The notes below the pieces were generated by a model. That model ran no database searches, was not told the DNA's origin, and saw only the letters and a program-made list of their open reading frames with translations. Positions 1 through 5,826 of a stretch of 7,092 nucleotides of DNA are shown piece after piece; positions within the stretch are counted from its first letter, which is position 1, and each line of letters starts with the position of its first letter. Made by a program: the position numbers and the translations under genes. The DNA is from Polaromonas sp. (GTDB lineage: Bacteria; Pseudomonadota; Gammaproteobacteria; Burkholderiales; Burkholderiaceae_C): NCBI GenBank assembly GCA_023259235.1, contig JAHFQQ010000189.1:1-7092 (forward strand). Direction: 5' to 3'.

Positions 1-1387
1 CCACAATCCGGCTCGGCTCCAGCGTCACGCCCGGCTTGGGAACGACGACGGCCACGCCCACTTCGCCAAAGTCGGGGTGCGGCACCCCGACCAGCGCGCT
101 TTCCGCCACGCCAGGCATGTCGTTGATATAGCCTTCCACCTCGGCCGGATAGACGTTGTAGCCACCGCTGATGATCAAATCCTTGCTGCGCCCGACAATG
201 GTGATGTAGCCACGCTCGTCTATGTGGCCGACATCGCCGGTTTTGAAGTAGCCATCCGCCGTGAATTCCTCAGTGGTTTTTTCAGGCATGCGCCAGTAGC
301 CCTTGAAAACGTTCGGTCCCTTGACCTGAATGCCGCCGATCTCGCCAGCCGGCACGGGCTGGCCGTCATCGCCCCGCACCCGCAGGCTCACGCCCGGCAG
401 CGCCAATCCAACGGTGCCGCCGCGCCGCTCCCCGCCCTGGTAGGGATTGGAGGTGAGCATGGCGGTTTCAGACATGCCGTAGCGCTCCAGAATGGTGTGG
501 CCGGTGCGCCGCTGCCACTCATGGAACGTCTCGATCAGCAAGGGGGCCGACCCCGAAATGAAAAGGCGCATGTTGCGGCAGGCCTCGCGACCGAGCGCCG
601 GCTCGGCCAGCAGGCGCACATAGAGCGTCGGCACCCCCATGAACACGGTGGCCTCGGGCAGCTTTGCCAGCACCAGCCCGGCATCAAATCTGGCCAGCCA
701 GATCATCTTGCTGGCATTGAGCAGCGCCCCGTGAATGGCCACGAACAGTCCATGAACGTGAAAAATGGGCAAGGCGTGAATCAGCACATCGCCTTTTTTC
801 CAGCCCCAGTAGTCTTTAAGCACCCGCGCGTTGCTGAGCAGGTTGCCGTGCGACAGCATGGCGCCCTTGCTGCGGCCAGTGGTGCCGCTGGTATAGACAA
901 TCGCCGCCAGGTCGTCGGCGCGCATTAGCGCCGTCTCGTGCTGATCGCTGCAGTGCGCGGCGCGATCAAGCAACGAGCCGCTGCGGTCGTCATCCAGCGT
1001 GAAGACGTTGCGCGTGCCCGCCTTGAAGGCGATTTTGCTGACCCAGCCGAGATTTTTGGCGGTGCAGACCACCACGGCGGGCTCCGCGTTGCCAATGAAG
1101 TACTCCGTCTCGGCGCTCTGGTACGCGGTATTCAACGGCAGGAATACATACCCGGCACGCAAGGTGGCCAGGTACAGCAGCATCGCTTCGACCGATTTTT
1201 CAACCTGCGCGGCCACCCGGGCACCCGCCGGAAGCCCGAGCGACGCAAGCAGATTGGCCAGCATGGCGGTGGCGCGATCCAGATCACGCCATGAATAACA
1301 CAGTCCGATGTCGGTTTCAACCGCGACTGCATCGAGCGAGGCGGGAAAGGCTGTTCGCAGCGCTGCAAACAAGTTGTGGTTTTTCAT
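1..1387 (-). CDS. matB: Malonyl-CoA synthetase (malonate--CoA ligase), MatB; C-terminus cut by window edge
   Basis: An acyl-adenylate-forming ligase that activates malonate with ATP and CoA to malonyl-CoA in the cytoplasm. I see 462 complete codons from the ATG at 1387; the family is about 500-515 residues, so roughly 40-50 are missing beyond base 1. Motifs in order: the ATP-binding loop YTSGTTGRSKG at residues 165-175, HALPIFHVHGLF soon after, SGSAPL at 278-283, ERYGMSET at 301-308, YFKTGD at 380-385 (D385 should contact the ribose), and the hinge GRSKDLIISGGYNVYPAE at 399-416. The C-terminal catalytic lysine (GKxxK/R motif) lies off-window. The start MKNHNLFAAL aligns with the MNANLFARL start I recall for Rhodopseudomonas palustris MatB, and the KSVEAMLLYLATLRAGYVFLPL stretch is diagnostic of MatB over other acyl-CoA ligases. 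It begins 31 bp after the crotonase stop, so it is probably the last visible gene of an mcd-crotonase-matB operon. Its ribosome-binding site is weak. No frameshift was seen. Confidence 0.95.
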   Translation of the reverse strand, partial: MKNHNLFAALRTAFPASLDAVAVETDIGLCYSWRDLDRATAMLANLLASLGLPAGARVAAQVEKSVEAMLLYLATLRAGYVFLPLNTAYQSAETEYFIGNAEPAVVVCTAKNLGWVSKIAFKAGTRNVFTLDDDRSGSLLDRAAHCSDQHETALMRADDLAAIVYTSGTTGRSKGAMLSHGNLLSNARVLKDYWGWKKGDVLIHALPIFHVHGLFVAIHGALLNASKMIWLARFDAGLVLAKLPEATVFMGVPTLYVRLLAEPALGREACRNMRLFISGSAPLLIETFHEWQRRTGHTILERYGMSETAMLTSNPYQGGERRGGTVGLALPGVSLRVRGDDGQPVPAGEIGGIQVKGPNVFKGYWRMPEKTTEEFTADGYFKTGDVGHIDERGYITIVGRSKDLIISGGYNVYPAEVEGYINDMPGVAESALVGVPHPDFGEVGVAVVVPKPGVTLEPSRIV

Positions 1388-1418
1388 GGATTGCCTGATT
1401 TTGGCGCCTGCATGGCGA

Positions 1419-2201
1419 TCAGCGATTGAAACAGGGCTGGCGCTTTTCAAGAAACGCCGCCACGCCTTCGCGGTGCTCGGCGGAGTCTGCATAGCGATAG
1501 GCAGTAGCTATCAAATTGGTAGCTGCCTTGTCATTGAACACGGGGGCCAGAGCCCTGAATGTCTGCTTGTTCAGGCGAGCCGCCTGCGCCGCCAGGTGGT
1601 TGAAGCGGCTGACGCAATCGAGCGCTGCCTGGCTTGCTCCGCTGGCCGGCACCACCTTGTTGAGGAAGCCGCGCTGCTTCATTTCGGCCGCGTCCAGTAC
1701 CGCCGCGGACAGCAGCATCTCGCGGGCGGTGAGTTCACCGGCGGCGCGCATCACCAGGGCCGCCTCGCGCGGCGCCATGGGAAAACCGAGCCTGGCAATC
1801 GGCGCACCAAAACGCGCCGTGTCACCGGCTATCCGGATGTCGCAGCAACTGGCAATTTCAACACCAGCGCCCATGCAGTTGCCCTCGATCAGTGCCACGA
1901 TGGGCAGATCGCAGTCGAGCATGGCCTGCAACCCGCCCCACACGTCGTTTTCATGGAAGTCGCGCAGGCTGGTTTCGTCAAAGCGAAAACCCGCATACTC
2001 GGAAATATCGCCGCCAGCGCAAAAGTGACCGGCTTCACCGCAAACCAGCACGCAACGCAGATCACTGCGTGGCTCGATGGTCCTGAAAACCGAGCGCAAC
2101 TCTCGCCACATGGCCCGCGACATGGCACCGAGCTTGCCAGGGTGCGAAAGCGTCACGCGTGCAACCGGGCCGGATATATCGAGCAATATGCCGCCGCTCA
2201 T
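1419..2201 (-). CDS. Crotonase-superfamily protein (enoyl-CoA hydratase/isomerase-like) in the malonate module
   Basis: A 260-residue protein, the usual length for a single-domain crotonase (trimer/hexamer-forming acyl-CoA enzymes). The oxyanion-hole segment HFCAGGDISEYA is at 59-70 and the second oxyanion loop plus first acid, GNCMGAGVEIAS, at 107-118. E115 aligns with Glu144 of rat enoyl-CoA hydratase. The partner, Glu164 in rat (the E of GQPE), falls at I135 in RFGAPIARLGF, so the hydratase glutamate pair is incomplete. The C-terminus FLEKRQPCF is a normal crotonase ending and resembles that of E. coli methylmalonyl-CoA decarboxylase (ScpB/YgfG). That enzyme also keeps only the first glutamate, but its tyrosine (Tyr140) is M142 here. 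I chose the ATG at 2201 over an in-frame TTG at 2246 because family homology begins at ILLDISGPVARVTL. The gene lies between mcd (142 bp upstream) and matB (31 bp downstream), implying a malonyl-CoA-related substrate. The reaction cannot be assigned. A palindromic repeat is read in frame at residues 227-233. Confidence 0.88.
   Translation of the reverse strand: MSGGILLDISGPVARVTLSHPGKLGAMSRAMWRELRSVFRTIEPRSDLRCVLVCGEAGHFCAGGDISEYAGFRFDETSLRDFHENDVWGGLQAMLDCDLPIVALIEGNCMGAGVEIASCCDIRIAGDTARFGAPIARLGFPMAPREAALVMRAAGELTAREMLLSAAVLDAAEMKQRGFLNKVVPASGASQAALDCVSRFNHLAAQAARLNKQTFRALAPVFNDKAATNLIATAYRYADSAEHREGVAAFLEKRQPCFNR
1500..1527. repeat. Short palindromic repeat, copy A, inside the crotonase gene
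   Basis: The core AGCTATCAAATTGGTAGCTG (1506-1525) contains the near-perfect inverted repeat GCTATCAA-A-TTGGTAGC (one T/G mismatch) and is flanked by outer arms GGCA (1500-1503) and TGCC (1524-1527). It matches copy B at 3958-3977 at 16 of 20 positions, with both outer arms identical. It lies in frame in the crotonase C-terminal region, read on the minus strand as ATNLIAT at residues 227-233. Motifs of the form AGCTATCA...TAGCTG are, to my recollection, very common in Comamonadaceae genomes; that assignment is from memory. Confidence 0.6.
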
Positions 2202-2321
2202 AGGCTGCTCGTCAACCAGGCGGCGTTGCGGCGCCGGGCAACGCAAACCGAAGTACGCCGTGAGCCCTTTGCGTGAAAGCTGGATGTCATGCTTTTTTCG
2301 TCATTGTGAAATAAAAGAAAA

Positions 2322-2336
2322 CGGGATCAACACCCG
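2322..2336 (-). terminator. Weak intrinsic-terminator-like hairpin after mcd
   Basis: On the minus strand, seven bases after the mcd stop codon, a CGGG-(7-nt loop)-CCCG hairpin is followed at once by TTTTCTTTTAT. The T-rich tract is good but the stem is only 4 bp, so any termination would be partial. It sits in the 142-bp gap between mcd and the crotonase gene, where it could lower expression of the two distal genes. The gap also holds an AT-rich stretch (about 2303-2320), but I find no convincing -35/-10 pair for a separate crotonase promoter. Confidence 0.3.
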
Positions 2337-2343
2337 GCATGGT

Positions 2344-3789
2344 TTAAAAATACAAATCCCCAATACTCCGCGAGACAGGAATTTTCCCCTGTGCAAGCAA
2401 GGTACGATGCTTGTCCAGGCGCCCCGGGTCATAGAGGTAATTCACCATCAGGCCATAAGACTGTTTAAGCCCCTTGGGCGAAGTATCGCCAGCCCAGTTG
2501 AGCCGCTCGATCCGCGCGCCATTGCCCAGATGAAAGCGCGCCACCGGGTCAACAAGCCTGCCTTCATCAAGTGCGCGCCCCAGGTAGTGCGCCGCGCATT
2601 TCAGCAGCACCAGGCGGATCAGCGATTTCCCGGGCAAGGCCAGCGCGTCTTCAGCGGCCGACAGAAAAGAAGCCGCCGTGAGTGGCTCAACACCAATGGC
2701 GTGGCCCATTACCGCACGATCCTTCGCTTCCAGCTTTTCCAGCATGGCAGCCGCATTCCTGCCGAGCCAGCTTCGAAACCCCGGCATCGGCGAGAGCGTG
2801 GCAAATGTCCTGAGCCTTGGAAACTCTTCCTTGAGTGCCTCAACCACGCGCTTGATCAGCGAGTCGCCGAAACTCACGCCGCGCAAGCCGGCTTGCGTAT
2901 TGCTGATGGAATAAAAAATCGCCGTGCCCGCCTTTTTGATAGCCACCGGCGCCGCGAGCTCGTCAAGCAGCGGCATGATCTCCGCGGCCATTTGATCCAT
3001 CAGCGCCACTTCGACAAAGATCAGCGGCACATCGGGCAGACGCGGGTGGAAAAACCCGTAGCAGCGCCGGTCGCTGTCGAGCCGGTTCTTGACATCGGCC
3101 CAACCCTTGATGGCATGCACGGCTTCATACTGGATAAGCTTTTCAACCATCGAGGCGGGAGAGTCCCAGCTGATGCGGCGCAGTTCCAGAAAAGCCACAT
3201 CAAACCAGGTTGCAAACAGGTTTTCGAGTTCCGCATCAAGGGCGAGCAGACGTTTGTCGGATCTCAGGCACGACAATAATTCGGCCCGCATGTCCACCAG
3301 AAACTGCATGCCTTCCGGAAAAACCGAAAAGCGCTGCAGCAAGCGGGTTCGCGGCGACACAAACGCCCTGCGCAGCCGGATCTCGGCCTGCCCTTCATCA
3401 GCCGTGCCAATTGCGGCTTCGTACTGCCCGCGCGCCGCAGCCACCTTTTCGGCATTGGGCCCAAACCGGTCACTCATGAGCAGCCACACATCCTGGCGCT
3501 GTTCGATCGGTGCGCCGCCATACCACTGGGCAAAAACCCTGGCGCGCCGGCCGCCCTCCACTTCGCTCACTTGCGGCTCCACAATCGCCTGCAGTTCCGT
3601 CAGGGTGCGACGCAAGGCGCGCGGAGACAGCGCCTCCGGCTTGCGGCGCAGCGTGGCTTGCAAACGCTCAGAAACGGGGCGTCGCCCGACACCAGACGTA
3701 GCTGCAGCGTCTTTTGCAGCTGTCCGGGCTTTTTCCGGAGCTGCCGCGAACAGCGCAAGGCTGCGAGCAAACCAGTCAGCGGCGCTCAT
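2344..3789 (-). CDS. mcd: Malonyl-CoA decarboxylase
   Basis: Converts malonyl-CoA to acetyl-CoA and CO2. The 481 residues make a full-length protein for the bacterial MCD family: a helical N-terminal half (about 1-190) followed by a GNAT-like catalytic half. Conserved blocks visible: FFHPRLPDVPLIFVEVAL (246-263), AIFYSISNTQAGLRG (290-304), holding the serine block expected to supply the catalytic serine, TLSPMPGFRSWL (331-342), the catalytic histidine in FHLGNGA (H420), RLNWAGD (429-435) and the terminal-region motif MVNYLYD (448-454). Human MCD uses Ser329 and His423 in the corresponding blocks. No targeting peptide or membrane segment is seen, so the protein is cytoplasmic. The ATG at 3789 has the purine-rich AGGCGGG at a suitable distance; an in-frame stop upstream and no other ATG/GTG/TTG before it support this start. 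It is the first gene of the malonate module and complements MatB directly: malonate to malonyl-CoA to acetyl-CoA. No clear promoter is visible upstream. Confidence 0.95.
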   Translation of the reverse strand: MSAADWFARSLALFAAAPEKARTAAKDAAATSGVGRRPVSERLQATLRRKPEALSPRALRRTLTELQAIVEPQVSEVEGGRRARVFAQWYGGAPIEQRQDVWLLMSDRFGPNAEKVAAARGQYEAAIGTADEGQAEIRLRRAFVSPRTRLLQRFSVFPEGMQFLVDMRAELLSCLRSDKRLLALDAELENLFATWFDVAFLELRRISWDSPASMVEKLIQYEAVHAIKGWADVKNRLDSDRRCYGFFHPRLPDVPLIFVEVALMDQMAAEIMPLLDELAAPVAIKKAGTAIFYSISNTQAGLRGVSFGDSLIKRVVEALKEEFPRLRTFATLSPMPGFRSWLGRNAAAMLEKLEAKDRAVMGHAIGVEPLTAASFLSAAEDALALPGKSLIRLVLLKCAAHYLGRALDEGRLVDPVARFHLGNGARIERLNWAGDTSPKGLKQSYGLMVNYLYDPGRLDKHRTLLAQGKIPVSRSIGDLYF

Positions 3790-3957
3790 GATGCCCGCCT
3801 GGAGTGCTGGCCGCAGGCGGACTCGCGGGAGGAGGCGCCGGCATCTTGATGCTGAAAATGATGAACAAGTCGCATGATCCAGATTCTCTACGCTGATGAC
3901 GCTTCACTCTCCTTCCCTGCGTAAAACCGTGGAAGGCAAGCCCCGCATCAATTCATG

Positions 3958-3977
3958 AGCTATCACATCAATAGCTG
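3958..3977. repeat. Short palindromic repeat, copy B, between lgt and mcd
   Basis: AGCTATCACATCAATAGCTG forms a perfect 6-bp stem (AGCTAT 3958-3963 / ATAGCT 3971-3976) around a 7-nt loop, and resembles copy A at 1506-1525 (16 of 20 identical). It lies 13 bp past the lgt stop codon on the minus strand. No T-tract follows on either strand, so it is not a classical intrinsic terminator, though the hairpin could stabilise the 3' end of the lysR-lgt transcript or mark the boundary with the malonate module. The rest of the 3790-3989 gap shows no gene or clear promoter. Confidence 0.6.
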
Positions 3978-3989
3978 ACTATGCTCTGT

Positions 3990-4805
3990 TTATTGGGGTG
4001 AAACACGCCTGGAAGCCCAGATCCAGAGCCAGGCTCCAGCCGCGATCATTGGCAGGCTCAACCACTGGCCCATGCTCATGCCCAGGGCGAGAACGCCAAG
4101 AAAATTGTCAGGCTCGCGGAAAAATTCAGCAATAAAGCGGAACATGCCATAGCCCACCAGAAAGGCCCCTGAAACCTGCCCCAGCTTGCGGGGCTTGCGG
4201 GCGTACAGCCACAGCAGCACAAACAGCAGCAAGCCTTCCATCAGGAACTGATAAACCTGCGATGGATGCCGCGGCAGCATCGAGCCGCTTTCAGGAAAGA
4301 CCATGCCCCAAGGCAAATCCGGGCTACTGAAACGTCCCCAAAGTTCACCATTGATGAAATTGCCAACACGCCCGGCAGCCAGCCCTGTTGGCACGCAAGG
4401 CGCAATAAAATCCATGACCTGAAGCCAGGGCCGCTGGCGCGTGCGGGCAAACCAGAGCTGCGATACCAGCACGCCCAGCATTCCGCCATGAAAGCTCATG
4501 CCGCCCTGCCACACCGCAAAAATCTCCAGCGGGTGCGTGAGGTAGTAGCCCGGCTTGTAAAACAGGCAATAGCCCAGCCGCCCGCCGATCACCACGCCCA
4601 TGACTCCCAGAAACAGGATGTCTTCAATCTCCTTGCGCGTCCAGGCGCCAGGGCCGGTGATGGACGCGTAGGGCTGGTGCCGCAGACGCCGGGTGGCCAG
4701 AAAAAAGAACAGTCCAAAAGCCGCCAGGTAGGTCAGGCCGTACCAGTGAATGGCCAGTGGACCAAGCTGAAGAGCGATTGGATTGATGTGCGGATAAATG
4801 AGCAT
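3990..4805 (-). CDS. lgt: Prolipoprotein diacylglyceryl transferase (Lgt)
   Basis: Inner-membrane enzyme that transfers diacylglycerol from phosphatidylglycerol to the lipobox cysteine of prolipoproteins, the first step of lipoprotein maturation. The 271-residue protein has several hydrophobic membrane segments (e.g. about 22-38, 64-82, 107-120, 190-201, 212-228, 246-265). Signature features: HWYGL at 20-24 (Y22 corresponds to E. coli Tyr26), GGMSFHGG at 101-108 with H106 matching the essential E. coli His103, the Lgt signature GRVGNFINGELWGR at 145-158 (R146 matches Arg143), LPRHPSQVYQ at 177-186, and FFREPD at 228-233 (R230 should match Arg239). Compared with E. coli Lgt (291 residues) it lacks most of the insertion before LPRHPSQ, a normal variant. 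The start at 4805 gives the expected short N-terminus; the ribosome-binding site is poor. It begins 19 bp after the lysR stop, suggesting co-transcription. Confidence 0.97.
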   Translation of the reverse strand: MLIYPHINPIALQLGPLAIHWYGLTYLAAFGLFFFLATRRLRHQPYASITGPGAWTRKEIEDILFLGVMGVVIGGRLGYCLFYKPGYYLTHPLEIFAVWQGGMSFHGGMLGVLVSQLWFARTRQRPWLQVMDFIAPCVPTGLAAGRVGNFINGELWGRFSSPDLPWGMVFPESGSMLPRHPSQVYQFLMEGLLLFVLLWLYARKPRKLGQVSGAFLVGYGMFRFIAEFFREPDNFLGVLALGMSMGQWLSLPMIAAGAWLWIWASRRVSPQ

Positions 4806-4824
4806 GGAAGCATTTTGCTTGAAA

Positions 4825-5826
4825 TCAGGAAGGCACCTGGCCGATAAACGCTACGAACCGCTTGAGCACCGGGTTGACGCTCGCGGGTGACCAGACCAGA
4901 CTGGTCTCACATCCGGGCACTCCCCGGCAGGTCGCCCGTGCGCTCCGCACGTCAGCCAGCCTGGACGCCACTTTACCCGCGGCACGGCGCGGCGGCTTGC
5001 CTGGCGATACGTTGCGATAAACCACGCCTGGCCGCTGAAACTGCCGCACACTTTCAGGCACCCACGCAATGCCAAGGCCGGCGGACACCAGATTCACAAT
5101 GGTTTGCATCTGGATGGCTTCCTGCGCCACGCGCGGCATCTGCCCGGCAGCGTGGTACATGGCAAAAATTGCATCGTACAGGGAAGGCAAAATACTGCGT
5201 GGAAAAATCACCAGGGACTGGCCCAGCAGATCATTGAGCGTGAGCTCGCCCCTCAATGCCAGGGCGCTTTGCGCCGGCAGCGCCACCACCAGAGATTCCC
5301 TGGCAATGCGCTTGCAGGTCAGGCCGGACGGGGCAAATCCCGGTGAATGCAGCATAAACCCGGCGTCGATTTCGCCGCGCTCAAACGCCTGAAGCTGGAC
5401 ATCACCGGTTGCTTCGATCAGTTCCAGGTGGACCTTCGGATACTGTTCCCGAAAGGCCAGCACCCAGCGCGGCAGCAAATCAAACCCGGCAGTGGACACA
5501 AAAGCAAGCCGCAGGCGGCCCGCCTCGCCGTCTGCGCTGGCGCGCGCAATATCGGGCAGCGCCGCTGCGCGGGCCAGCAAATCGCGCGCCTGCGGAAGCA
5601 GGGCGGCGCCTGCCGCCGTGAGTTGAACGCTGCGCTTGGTGCGGTCAAACAGTTTCAGCCCCAGCGTGGCTTCGAGCTGTGCAATACCCTGGGTCAGCGG
5701 CGGCTGCGTCATGTTCAGATGCCGCGCCGCGCGGCTGAAATGGAGTTCTTGCGCCACGGCAATAAACTGGCGCCACTGTCTCAGTTCAATCAATGCAGGC
5801 TTGCGAAAATCAGCAGTATCTGTCAT
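4825..5826 (-). CDS. LysR-family transcriptional regulator with an extended C-terminal region
   Basis: A DNA-binding regulator with the canonical N-terminal winged helix-turn-helix at about 14-72: LRQWRQFIAVAQELHFSRAARHLNMTQPPLT, then IAQLEATLGLKLFDRTKRSVQLTAAG. A linker helix follows, then a periplasmic-binding-like effector domain from about 103 (GRLRLAFVSTAGFDLLP, GEIDAGFMLHSP, VSAGLGIAWVPESV). At 333 residues it is about 30 longer than a typical LysR. The excess lies between VVYR (268-271) and CETSLVWSP (306-314), an Arg/Ala/Lys-rich stretch (about 275-303) that looks inserted. The reading frame is intact to FVAFIGQVPS. The ATG at 5826 leaves a short lead before the helix-turn-helix, and no Shine-Dalgarno is obvious. 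It is divergent from ilvD with 97 bp between starts, the classic LysR layout, so ilvD and its own gene are the likely targets; the effector is unknown. lgt follows 19 bp downstream. I cannot assign a specific gene name. Confidence 0.92.
   Translation of the reverse strand: MTDTADFRKPALIELRQWRQFIAVAQELHFSRAARHLNMTQPPLTQGIAQLEATLGLKLFDRTKRSVQLTAAGAALLPQARDLLARAAALPDIARASADGEAGRLRLAFVSTAGFDLLPRWVLAFREQYPKVHLELIEATGDVQLQAFERGEIDAGFMLHSPGFAPSGLTCKRIARESLVVALPAQSALALRGELTLNDLLGQSLVIFPRSILPSLYDAIFAMYHAAGQMPRVAQEAIQMQTIVNLVSAGLGIAWVPESVRQFQRPGVVYRNVSPGKPPRRAAGKVASRLADVRSARATCRGVPGCETSLVWSPASVNPVLKRFVAFIGQVPS
4887..4951. repeat. Cluster of three short palindromes in the 3' part of lysR
   Basis: Three inverted repeats lie in a row: GACCAG-A-CTGGTC (4894-4906, extended by GTGA at 4887-4890 and TCAC at 4907-4910), CCGGG-CACTC-CCCGG (4913-4927) and CGTGCG-CTC-CGCACG (4937-4951). 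The second and third lie at and within the segment encoding the extra residues of LysR, while the first overlaps the conserved CETSLVW codons. The pattern could be a small inserted palindromic element or a by-product of GC-rich coding sequence. No direct target duplication was evident on inspection. Confidence 0.4.

Noticed and set aside
77..928. 283-codon open frame on the plus strand opposite matB
   Set aside because: The minus strand encodes continuous MatB with all ligase motifs; this frame has no domain signal and is antisense shadow.
2202..2246. Longer crotonase starting at TTG 2246 (15 extra residues)
   Set aside because: The added residues (RCPAPQRRLVDEQP) look non-homologous, and crotonases normally begin a few residues before the first beta strand; the ATG at 2201 fits.
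1308..2276. 322-codon open frame on the plus strand opposite the crotonase gene
   Set aside because: Antisense shadow spanning two real genes and their intergenic gap, with no recognisable features.
2077..3279. 400-codon open frame on the plus strand opposite mcd
   Set aside because: It is the antisense of malonyl-CoA decarboxylase, rich in His, Arg and Gln with no recognisable domain, while the minus strand encodes a full family match. GC-rich codon bias produces such shadow frames.
3700..3721. Hairpin AGCTGCA-N8-TGCAGCT in the 5' part of mcd
   Set aside because: It encodes the alanine-rich stretch AAKDAAA; repeated GCA/GCT/GCC codons easily give such symmetry. It does not match the AGCTATCA repeat family and has no regulatory context.
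3790..3989. Promoter or small RNA in the lgt-mcd gap
   Set aside because: I searched the minus strand for TTGACA/TATAAT-like pairs with 16-18 bp spacing and found none convincing. A GGAAGGAG sequence lies too close to the GTG that follows it to be a sound start.
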